NCBI GenBank assembly: GCA_002452405.1 | Contig: DKFP01000009.1 | Coordinates: 217,266-281,265, forward strand | Length of the DNA: 64,000 nt | Reading direction: 5' to 3' | From: Deferribacteraceae bacterium UBA6793 | GTDB lineage: Bacteria > Chrysiogenota > Deferribacteres > Deferribacterales > Geovibrionaceae | Shown: piece by piece, positions 25,691-32,709 of the stretch | How positions within the stretch are numbered: position 1 is the first letter of the stretch | Layout: the number at the start of each line of letters is the position of its first letter | Notes under the pieces: generated by a model | Database searches by the model: none | Told to the model about the DNA's origin: nothing | The model's input: the letters and a program-made list of their open reading frames with translations, nothing else | Program-made: the position numbers and the translations under genes

Positions 25691-25706
25691 TGGCACGGAT
25701 GGTGCT
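25691..25706 (+). promoter_or_regulatory. Sigma-54 (-24/-12) promoter of the anf operon
   Basis: TGGCACGGATGGTGCT has GG at 25692-25693 and GC at 25704-25705, separated by exactly 10 bases, with the preferred TGGCACG at -24. It lies 71 bp before the anfH ATG and below two TGT-N10-ACA sites. Confidence 0.85.
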
Positions 25707-25776
25707 TTTTATAGCTGCGTAAGACATAAAGCCGAGGACAAATTACAAATCGGTAAAAAAATCAAAGGAGACGGCA

Positions 25777-26604
25777 ATGAGCAGAAAAATTGCATTCTAC
25801 GGAAAAGGCGGAATCGGTAAATCCACAACTCAGCAAAACACGGCTGCGGCTATGGCGCATTTCTACGGCAAAAAGGTTTTCATCCACGGATGCGACCCTA
25901 AAGCTGATTCTACAAGACTTATCCTCGGCGGTATGCCTCAGGACACACTGATGGACCTTCTGCGCGACATAGGCGAAGATAAGATAACTGTTGATAACGT
26001 TGTAAGATCAGGATTTCAAGGCATCCGCTGCGTTGAGTCCGGCGGTCCCGAACCCGGCGTGGGCTGTGCAGGCAGAGGCGTTATCACCGCTATTGACCTT
26101 ATGGAAGAGCTCGGCGCATACACCGACGACCTTGATTTCGTATACTTCGACGTTCTGGGTGACGTTGTGTGCGGCGGTTTCGCAATGCCCATCCGCGACG
26201 GAAAAGCCGAAGAGGTATACATCGTCTGCTCCGGCGAAATGATGGCAATCTACGCTGCAAACAACATTGCGAAAGGTCTTCTGAAATATGCAGAACAGTC
26301 AGGCGTTCGTCTTGGCGGCATCATATGCAACAGCCGTAAAGTTGATGGCGAGCTTGACCTTATGAGAGAGTTCACAGAAGCCCTCGGCACACAGATGATA
26401 CACTTCGTACCCAGAGATAACATGGTTCAAAAAGCGGAGTTCAACAAAAAATCAGTGGTTGAGTTCGATGCAGAGTGCAATCAGGCAAAAGAATACGCCG
26501 CACTCGCCAAAAAAATCATCGAAAACGAAATGTTTGTAATCCCTACGCCCCTGCCCATGAGCGAACTTGAGTTGATGGTGGCAAAATACGGTCTCATAGA
26601 TTAA
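25777..26604 (+). CDS. anfH: Dinitrogenase reductase of iron-only nitrogenase (AnfH)
   Basis: A 275-residue Fe protein that passes electrons to the FeFe protein with ATP hydrolysis. The P-loop is GKGGIGKST (9-17); Cys97 in GVGCAGRG and Cys132 in VVCGGFAMPIRDGKA hold the bridging [4Fe-4S] cluster. Arg100 in the same loop is the residue that DraT ADP-ribosylates, and a draT gene lies nearby. The sequence runs closer to AnfH/VnfH than to NifH, for example IHGCDPKADSTRLILGG and the long GAYTDDLDFV segment. AAAGGAG precedes the ATG. It opens an operon under sigma-54 control. Confidence 0.95.
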   Translation: MSRKIAFYGKGGIGKSTTQQNTAAAMAHFYGKKVFIHGCDPKADSTRLILGGMPQDTLMDLLRDIGEDKITVDNVVRSGFQGIRCVESGGPEPGVGCAGRGVITAIDLMEELGAYTDDLDFVYFDVLGDVVCGGFAMPIRDGKAEEVYIVCSGEMMAIYAANNIAKGLLKYAEQSGVRLGGIICNSRKVDGELDLMREFTEALGTQMIHFVPRDNMVQKAEFNKKSVVEFDAECNQAKEYAALAKKIIENEMFVIPTPLPMSELELMVAKYGLID

Positions 26605-26610
26605 GGGAGG

Positions 26611-28185
26611 TTGAACATGCCTTATCATACGTTTAAATGCAGCGAAATGCTGCCGGACAGAGAGAAACACGCAGTTATAAAAGGACCGGGTGAAGACATA
26701 ACTTCCGCTCTGCCGCTGGGCAACCTGAACACCGTACCCGGCACCATCACAGAGAGAGGCTGCGCATACTGCGGCGCTAAACACGTTATCGGAACACCCA
26801 TGAAGGACGTTATCCACATGAGCCACGGACCCATGGGCTGCACATACGACACGTGGCAGACAAAAAGGTATATCAGCGACAACGACAACTTCCAGCTTAA
26901 ATACACCTTTGCCACCGATATGAAAGAGAAACACGTTGTCTTCGGCGCGGAAAAGATGCTGAAACAGAACATCCACGAAGCCTTCGACGCCTTTCCCGAA
27001 ATCAACCGGATGACGCTGTATCAGACATGCGCCTCCGCACTGATAGGCGACGACATGGATGCCATCGCGAAACAGATCATGAAAGAACGTCCCGGTGTTG
27101 ACATCTTTGTCTGCAACGCCCCCGGTTTCGGCGGCACAAGCCAGACAGGCGGTCACCACAAAATCAACATCGCATGGATAAACAACAAGGTCGGCACGGT
27201 TGAACCGGAGATAAAGAGCAAATACACCATCAACTACGTCGGCGATTACAACATTCAGGGCGACTGCGAGATAATGACCGACTATTTCAACAGGATGGGC
27301 ATACAGGTCATCTCCATGTTCACAGGTAACGGCTCATACGACGATCTGCGTGCGATGCACAGAGCCGACCTGAACGTTCTGGAGTGCGCACGCTCCGCTG
27401 AATATATCTGCAACGAACTACGCACCCGCTACGGCACACCCCGTCTTGATATTGACGGTTTCGGGTTTGACCTTCTCGCGGAATCGCTTATGAAGGTGGC
27501 AATGTTCTTCGGCGACGACTGCGTTGAAAAAGCAAAAGCCATCATAGACGAAGAGGTTGCCAGATGGAAACCTGAACTGGACTGGTACGCAAAACGCCTT
27601 AAAGGTAAAAAGATATGCCTCTGGCCCGGCGGTTCAAAACTTTGGCACTGGGCACACGTTATCGAAGAGGAGATGGGCGTTAAGGTCGTTTCAGTCTATT
27701 CAAAATTCGGACATCAGGGCGACTTTGAAAAAGGTATCGCAAGATGCTCCGAAGGCGCACTGGCAATAGATGACCCCAACGAGCTTGAAGCTCTTGAGGC
27801 TATGGAGATGCTGAAACCCGACTGCATCCTCACCGGAATGAGACCCGGCGAAGTTGCAAAAAAGATACGCATCCCCTATCTGAACATCCACGCCTATCAC
27901 AACGGACCCTACAAAGGTTTCGAAGGCTGGGTGAGGCTCGCGCGCGACCTTTACAACGCCATCTATTCCCCTGTCATGAACCTTGCCGCCATAGACATAA
28001 GCAAGGACGACTTTGAAACTGACAAAGGCTTCATGACCCGCACGATGCTTTCAGACCCCGGCGTGCCGAGAGAAGAACTGCACACCGAGAATATGTACAC
28101 AGGCAAGATGGACATCGTAACCCACCTTAGGGACAAAACATATGACTTCCCTGCGCCCGAACCTAAAGCTGATGCGGCTGTTTGA
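26611..28185 (+). CDS. anfD: Iron-only nitrogenase alpha subunit (AnfD)
   Basis: A 524-residue alpha chain of the FeFe nitrogenase. P-cluster cysteines are at 49 (RGCAYCGAKH), 75 (GPMGCTYDTW) and 138 (YQTCASALIGDD). The FeFe cofactor ligands are Cys257 (LNVLECARSAEYIC) and a His near 425 in the HAYHNGPYKGFEGW segment. The RYISDNDNFQLKY and GHHKINIAWIN stretches are those of AnfD rather than NifD or VnfD. Only 6 bp separate it from anfH, and anfG follows after 10 bp, as in Azotobacter and Rhodobacter anfHDGK clusters. Confidence 0.95.
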   Translation: MNMPYHTFKCSEMLPDREKHAVIKGPGEDITSALPLGNLNTVPGTITERGCAYCGAKHVIGTPMKDVIHMSHGPMGCTYDTWQTKRYISDNDNFQLKYTFATDMKEKHVVFGAEKMLKQNIHEAFDAFPEINRMTLYQTCASALIGDDMDAIAKQIMKERPGVDIFVCNAPGFGGTSQTGGHHKINIAWINNKVGTVEPEIKSKYTINYVGDYNIQGDCEIMTDYFNRMGIQVISMFTGNGSYDDLRAMHRADLNVLECARSAEYICNELRTRYGTPRLDIDGFGFDLLAESLMKVAMFFGDDCVEKAKAIIDEEVARWKPELDWYAKRLKGKKICLWPGGSKLWHWAHVIEEEMGVKVVSVYSKFGHQGDFEKGIARCSEGALAIDDPNELEALEAMEMLKPDCILTGMRPGEVAKKIRIPYLNIHAYHNGPYKGFEGWVRLARDLYNAIYSPVMNLAAIDISKDDFETDKGFMTRTMLSDPGVPREELHTENMYTGKMDIVTHLRDKTYDFPAPEPKADAAV

Positions 28186-28195
28186 GGAGAACGAC

Positions 28196-28540
28196 ATGGA
28201 AATGAAAGAGAGAATAGCCATTCTTGAAAACTATATAATGCAGAGATGCCTCTGGCAGTTCCACTCAAGAGCGTGGGACAGGGAAAACCAGAACAACGGC
28301 ATTCTCGGCATTACAAAAACGATGCTTCTGGGCGAAGAGCCGGATCTCAGCACACCGGAGCTGAAATGCTACTGGGTGGATGCAAAATGCCTTGTGGACG
28401 GTTTTAAAACCAAGTTTCCATGGGTAAATGAGATGAACAAAGAGGACATCGCAGCGATGATGGACGGTCTGAAAGAGCGCATCGACTATGTGACCATCCA
28501 CGGCTCGCTGAACGAAGAACTTACGGTAAAACTGTACTGA
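28196..28540 (+). CDS. anfG: Iron-only nitrogenase delta subunit (AnfG)
   Basis: A 114-residue delta subunit present only in Fe-only and V nitrogenases; its presence between D and K separates this cluster from Mo nitrogenase. Typical parts are IMQRCLWQFHSRAWDRE near the start and VTIHGSLNEELT near the end. The start at 28196 is chosen because GGAG lies 8 bases before it and the family begins here; the frame is open back to 28142 inside anfD. A palindromic repeat follows and separates it from anfK. Confidence 0.93.
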   Translation: MEMKERIAILENYIMQRCLWQFHSRAWDRENQNNGILGITKTMLLGEEPDLSTPELKCYWVDAKCLVDGFKTKFPWVNEMNKEDIAAMMDGLKERIDYVTIHGSLNEELTVKLY

Positions 28541-28546
28541 ATCGGT

Positions 28547-28620
28547 GAGACTGCTTCGTCAGTTTCTCTTCCTCGCAGAGACAGGCGTCATTGCGAGGAG
28601 TGCAACGACGCGGCAATCTC
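28547..28620 (+). repeat. Dispersed palindromic repeat, copy E, inside the anf operon
   Basis: About 74 bp starting GAGACTGCTTCGTC and ending GACGCGGCAATCTC, with GTCATTGCGAGGAGTGC in the right half. It sits in the 101-bp gap between anfG and anfK, so it is transcribed with the operon and could fold as an RNA hairpin that changes the ratio of subunits. Confidence 0.8.
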
Positions 28621-28641
28621 ATCAGTAATTAGGAGCTAATT

Positions 28642-30033
28642 ATGTCATGTGAAGTAAAAAGTAAAGAACGTGCCGGAATCATAAACCCTATGGTCACATG
28701 CCAGCCGGCAGGCGCGCAATACGCCAGCATAGGTATAGAGGACTGTACGGCAATCGTCCACGGCGGTCAGGGCTGCGTTATGTTCGTCCGTCTGCTGTTT
28801 TCACAGCACCTCAACGAAAACTTTGACATCGCATCCTCATCACTCCACGAAGACGCTGCGGTTCTCGGCGCGGTACACCGTGTCGAAGGAGCTGTTGACG
28901 TTCTTCTTGAGCGCTATCCCCATGTCAAGGTAGTGCCCATCATCACCACATGCTCAACAGAGATCATTGGTGACGACGTTGAAGGCGTTGTCAGAAAACT
29001 GAAAAAAGGTCTTCTGGCAACAAAATACGCGGACAGAGAAGTTCATCTCATCCCCGTACATACGCCCAGCTTCAAGGGTTCCCAGACTTCCGGCTATGAC
29101 GCTGCCGTGACAGCCTTTGTTAAGCATTTCGCAACAAAGACAGAAGAGTGCAACGGCAAGCTGAACCTCATCACAGGCTGGGTTGACCCCGGCGATGTGA
29201 AGGAGCTGAAACACCTACTGAAGATGATGGATGTGGATGCCACCGTCCTTTTCGAGATAGAGAATTTCGACTCTCCCCTTATGCCCGACAAGAGCGCTGT
29301 CTCCCACGGCACAACAACGATTGAAGACCTTCAGGGCACTGCAAACGCCATAGGCACAATAGCCCTTAACAAATATGAAGGCGGCAAGGCGGGTGAATAC
29401 CTCCGCGACAAATTTCAGGTTCCGTGCGTGGTGGGTCCCACCCCCATCGGTATCAGAAACACCGACACTTTCCTTAAAAACGTTTCAAAAATGACAGGCA
29501 AGCCCATCCCCGAATCCCTTGTCCGCGAACGCGGAAAGGCTATCGATGCGCTTCAGGATCTGGCACACATGTTCTTTGCCGACAAAAAAGTGGCTATATA
29601 CGGACATCCGGATCTCGCCATCGGTCTTGCGGAGTTCTGCCTCGACCTGTCCATGAAACCCGTTCTTGTCCTGATAGGCGACGAGAACCCCAACTATGCC
29701 AAAGATCCCAGAATCCTTGCCATCAAGGAACACGCGGAATTTGACATGGAGGTAATCACAAACGCCGACCTCTGGGAGCTTGAGGACAGAATTAAAAACA
29801 AGGGGCTTGAGGTTGACCTCATTCTTGGTCACTCAAAAGGACGCTTCATCCCGATAGACAACAACATTCCGATGGTAAGAGTGGGCTTCCCCGTATACGA
29901 CAGAGCCGGATATTACCGCCACCCCAAAGTGGGCTACAACGGCGCGGTATGGCTTGCGGAAGAGATGGCTAATGTACTTTTCACCGATATGGAGTATAAG
30001 AAAGACAGAGAGTGGATCCTCGCCATGTGGTAA
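28642..30033 (+). CDS. anfK: Iron-only nitrogenase beta subunit (AnfK)
   Basis: A 463-residue beta chain that shares the P-cluster with AnfD: Cys20 (MVTCQPAGAQ), Cys45 (HGGQGCVMF) and Cys104 (TTCSTEIIGDD). The opening MSCEVK, and the absence of the long N-terminal extension found in NifK, mark it as AnfK. AGGAG lies 8 bases before the ATG. It is separated from anfG by a palindromic repeat, unlike the close packing of the other anf genes. After it comes a stem-loop and then accessory genes. Confidence 0.95.
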   Translation: MSCEVKSKERAGIINPMVTCQPAGAQYASIGIEDCTAIVHGGQGCVMFVRLLFSQHLNENFDIASSSLHEDAAVLGAVHRVEGAVDVLLERYPHVKVVPIITTCSTEIIGDDVEGVVRKLKKGLLATKYADREVHLIPVHTPSFKGSQTSGYDAAVTAFVKHFATKTEECNGKLNLITGWVDPGDVKELKHLLKMMDVDATVLFEIENFDSPLMPDKSAVSHGTTTIEDLQGTANAIGTIALNKYEGGKAGEYLRDKFQVPCVVGPTPIGIRNTDTFLKNVSKMTGKPIPESLVRERGKAIDALQDLAHMFFADKKVAIYGHPDLAIGLAEFCLDLSMKPVLVLIGDENPNYAKDPRILAIKEHAEFDMEVITNADLWELEDRIKNKGLEVDLILGHSKGRFIPIDNNIPMVRVGFPVYDRAGYYRHPKVGYNGAVWLAEEMANVLFTDMEYKKDREWILAMW

Positions 30034-30043
30034 GGTTTGCTTC

Positions 30044-30072
30044 GCGGCATCCCTTTTCACCTCGGATGCCGC
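30044..30072 (+). terminator. Stem-loop after anfK
   Basis: Perfect 9-bp stem GCGGCATCC (30044-30052) / GGATGCCGC (30064-30072) with an 11-base loop, followed only by TCTTTAAAT. The weak T-run suggests partial termination or protection of the anfHDGK message rather than a full stop. Confidence 0.65.
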
Positions 30073-30100
30073 TCTTTAAATATACTCAGGAGAAAGAACT

Positions 30101-30580
30101 ATGCACCCCAACCACGGACCTATGAGAAGAAAACAGCGCCAGATAACCGACATGGCGGAGATTGCAGAAATACTTAAAAAAGGACAGGTGATGAACCTTG
30201 CCCTTGCCGACAATAACGTCCCGTTCACCGTTCCTGTTTTCTATGCCTACGACGGCGTGGCAATCTATTTCCACTCTGCCATGGCAGGCACGAAAATAGA
30301 GATGATGAAAAAAAACAGCCTCGTCTGTTTCAGCGTTTCAGTTGACACAGGCTTTGTTGAAAGTGACAAAGCGTGCGACTTCGAAGCGAAACACAGAACC
30401 GTCATCGGTCTGGGCAACGCTGTTTTTGTTGAGGACGAAGCGGAGAAGATAAAGGCGCTCGATATGATAGTCGCCCTCTTCACCGACAAGAAATTCGAAT
30501 ACCCGAAAAACAACCTTGCGGGAACAGCCGTAATCCGCATTGACATCGATTCCATAAAGGGTAAAAAACACGGCGTTTAA
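30101..30580 (+). CDS. PNPOx-like split-barrel flavin/haem protein in the anf operon
   Basis: A 159-residue protein of the pyridoxamine-phosphate-oxidase-like fold: MRRKQRQITDMAEIAEIL at the start, then VPFTVPVFYAYDGVAIYFHSAMAGTK, a layout typical of NimA-type FMN proteins. His3, His5 and Cys residues are present, so haem binding cannot be ruled out. It lies between anfK and anfO. Known anf clusters often carry anfO plus a further gene for a flavin- and haem-binding oxidase (Anf3/AnfR), thought to help under air; a similar job here is an inference from place and fold, not from sequence match. Confidence 0.7.
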   Translation: MHPNHGPMRRKQRQITDMAEIAEILKKGQVMNLALADNNVPFTVPVFYAYDGVAIYFHSAMAGTKIEMMKKNSLVCFSVSVDTGFVESDKACDFEAKHRTVIGLGNAVFVEDEAEKIKALDMIVALFTDKKFEYPKNNLAGTAVIRIDIDSIKGKKHGV

Positions 30581-30592
30581 TACGAGGTGTCT

Positions 30593-31294
30593 ATGCGTCT
30601 TGCGGCATATGTGAACTCCGAAAATATCATTACGGGGTTAAAACAGGCAGGAAGCGTTAAGCTCTATGACAGGGACGAAAAGGACTGGAACGAAATAGCT
30701 TATTTCGACATGGATGTGAACGGGGCGGAAGACCTTGAACATCTCCACTCCATTATAAAAGGTACTGTGGCGCAGTTTGAAAACTGCTCCATCCTCATTG
30801 CAGAGGATATGACGGGCGTTATGAACGCCATCCTCGACAGCGTGGGTATAAAGACTTGGAAATCCGAAGGGAACGTATACGACGTTCTGGACTACGTCGC
30901 CGCGGAAGAGGAACGGGAGCTTCTTGAGTCCATGGCGGTTGCGCCGGAACCGGTCTTACAGGGAAGCGAATGTGCGGGCAAATTCCACATAAATCTTGTG
31001 GAAACGCTTAAAACGTTCACCAAGCTGAACTCAAGGGAGATACTTCTGCCGTTCATGATGCGCGGAGGGTATAAAAGCCTTGAGATAATCTGTGAACACG
31101 TTCCGCGCTGGCTGGAAAACGACGCAGAGAAACTGAACGTCACCATACACTCTAAAACCCTCAGTAAAAACGGGATAAGGGTGGTCGTGGTGCCGAAAGA
31201 CGGCGGAGCGTCCGCCTGTTCATCATGCGCCCCTTCTGTTCCGCTCAGTTCATGCGGCGGCGGAAGCAGACGCAAAGGAGGCTGCTGTGGTTGA
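30593..31294 (+). CDS. anfO: Iron-only nitrogenase accessory protein AnfO
   Basis: A 233-residue AnfO-family protein, found only with Fe-only nitrogenases and of unknown action. The core segment LPFMMRGGYKSLEIICEHVPRW (split here over about 146-167) is the family hallmark. The C-terminus is rich in Cys and Gly (ACSSCAPS, SSCGGGS, GGCCG), which could bind metal. ATG at 30593 is preferred to GTG at 30587 because GAGG at 30584-30587 gives correct spacing only for the ATG. It overlaps the next gene by 8 bp. Confidence 0.85.
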   Translation: MRLAAYVNSENIITGLKQAGSVKLYDRDEKDWNEIAYFDMDVNGAEDLEHLHSIIKGTVAQFENCSILIAEDMTGVMNAILDSVGIKTWKSEGNVYDVLDYVAAEEERELLESMAVAPEPVLQGSECAGKFHINLVETLKTFTKLNSREILLPFMMRGGYKSLEIICEHVPRWLENDAEKLNVTIHSKTLSKNGIRVVVVPKDGGASACSSCAPSVPLSSCGGGSRRKGGCCG

Positions 31295-31850
31295 TAACTA
31301 TTCCAGAGACCATAGGCTCTATTTCGCCTATGGAGCTGATATGCTTGATAAATTCATAAAAACCAGATGCTTTGCACCGGAATTTGTTGCGGCGGCAAAG
31401 CTGACAGGTTTCAGACTCGCCTTCTTCGGCTATTCCCACATATGGGACGGTGCACAGGAAACTCTTGTGCCCGACGCAAAAGAGGAAGTATGGGGTGCGG
31501 TCTACAGAATGTCGTCATACGACGGACAGGAGATGGATGCATATCAGGATGTGAGACTTGACGGGGCTGGGCAGTATTTCCACTATCCGGTCGTTGTGAC
31601 AGACGCCGCAGGAAACGAATATTACCCTCTTATGTACCGTAAGAATATACTCGGAGTGGAAATGCTCGCCTCCAAGCCCTATATGGACATCATGATTGCC
31701 GGAGCGGCTGAAAAAGGACTGCCGGAAAACTATATAGAAAGACTTAAAAGCAGAAACACCAGAATACCGAAATATGACGTTCCGCTGCCCACAATGCCCA
31801 GACGGGTTGAGTGCGCCGGATGCGACGACCTGCTTAAAAAAATAATATGA
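31287..31850 (+). CDS. Gamma-glutamylcyclotransferase-fold protein at the end of the anf operon
   Basis: A 187-residue protein of the gamma-glutamylcyclotransferase/AIG2 fold. The N-terminal glycine loop reads LYFAYGADML (YGSNM-type motif) and the catalytic-type acid is expected in the middle region containing EEVWGAVYRMSS and YQDV. The GTG start at 31287 has AAAGGAG 6 bases upstream and overlaps anfO by 8 bp, so it belongs to the operon. The C-terminus holds a CAGC motif. Its substrate is unknown; genes of this fold recur beside nitrogenase operons, but no role is established as far as I know. Confidence 0.72.
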   Translation: MVDNYSRDHRLYFAYGADMLDKFIKTRCFAPEFVAAAKLTGFRLAFFGYSHIWDGAQETLVPDAKEEVWGAVYRMSSYDGQEMDAYQDVRLDGAGQYFHYPVVVTDAAGNEYYPLMYRKNILGVEMLASKPYMDIMIAGAAEKGLPENYIERLKSRNTRIPKYDVPLPTMPRRVECAGCDDLLKKII

Positions 31851-31919
31851 GATCGCGTCGTCGCTAAAGCTCCTCACGAAGACAATTATTTGTCTCTGCG
31901 AGCGTAGCGTGGCAATCTC
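31849..31919 (-). repeat. Dispersed palindromic repeat, copy F (inverted)
   Basis: About 71 bp. Its minus strand reads GAGATTGCCACGC...TCGCAGAGAC...GTCTTCGTGAGGAGC...GACGCGATCTC. It fills nearly the whole gap between the converging anf operon and draT. Confidence 0.8.
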
Positions 31920-31920
31920 A

Positions 31921-32709
31921 TCAACGCATACGTTTAACGCGGTATTCACCGCCTATAATCATAAACTCGTTTTCGCCCTTGAGGATGCTGCCCGGCAAAA
32001 GTCCGCTGTAGTAAAATATCTTTGAGGGCGGAACGAAAGTGCGCCACACTGTGCGCCCGAACTCCCATGCCCTCTCGGATTCGTCCGTGAAGGACACAAG
32101 ATTATTAAGACGAACGATTTGCTCCCGTCCGCCGGATTCTTCCAATATTTCATATTCTTCCGCATCGTGGGTTCCCCTGAACAGCGTGAAGAGTTCCGGA
32201 CGGGGGCGAAGTTTACGCAGTTCGTACTGGCAGTATTCATACAAAAGGTCGAGCTGGGAATCGATGGCGCTGGTGTGCACACTGCCGTTCATAGCGTCTG
32301 TCATATAGCTGAAATATTCATCCGAAGAAACATCCTCTATGCAGGCTTTATGGTAAGTCGGGCTGATGCCCATACGCCTTTCAACCCAGTGTTTCAGCAC
32401 TGCACCGGCTATGGAGTTGGAATCTATCATCCATCCTTTCAGAAACCGCATATAGCTGTTGCGGATGCTCATCCGTGCCGCATCGGTGGTCTGCTCCTCC
32501 CAGTGGTGCAGGTGGAACCTCACCGACATATAATCCATGAAAAACTGCGCACGCTCGTCCCTGTCGCCAATGGTGTTCAGCTTTGCGAACAGAAAGCGGT
32601 TGTTCTCCTTTACCCCCTGAATCTCTATGGTCTGAGGATTTTCGTTGAAATGCCTCGAAGCTATGACCCACGGCGGCAGGTTGCAGTAGTTGAAAGACCC
32701 GTATCTCAG
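31921..32709 (-). CDS. draT: Dinitrogenase reductase ADP-ribosyltransferase DraT with a CTG start
   Basis: A 262-residue enzyme that switches nitrogenase off by moving ADP-ribose from NAD to Arg100 of the Fe protein. Family features include NLPPWVIASRHF near the N-terminus, SVRFHLHHWEEQ, and VRLNNLVSFTDESERAWEFG. From the first ATG (32538) the protein would lack 57 residues, among them the conserved NLPPWVIAS block. The frame opens at 32718 and contains no ATG, GTG or TTG before 32538; CTG at 32709 has AGGA 7 bases upstream and overlaps the anfA stop as CTGA. I therefore place the start there. No draG, the enzyme that reverses the change, is seen in the window. Confidence 0.88.
   Translation of the reverse strand: MRYGSFNYCNLPPWVIASRHFNENPQTIEIQGVKENNRFLFAKLNTIGDRDERAQFFMDYMSVRFHLHHWEEQTTDAARMSIRNSYMRFLKGWMIDSNSIAGAVLKHWVERRMGISPTYHKACIEDVSSDEYFSYMTDAMNGSVHTSAIDSQLDLLYEYCQYELRKLRPRPELFTLFRGTHDAEEYEILEESGGREQIVRLNNLVSFTDESERAWEFGRTVWRTFVPPSKIFYYSGLLPGSILKGENEFMIIGGEYRVKRMR

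Noticed and set aside
30587..30592. GTG start of anfO
   Set aside because: The ribosome site GAGG overlaps it; the ATG at 30593 is correctly spaced.
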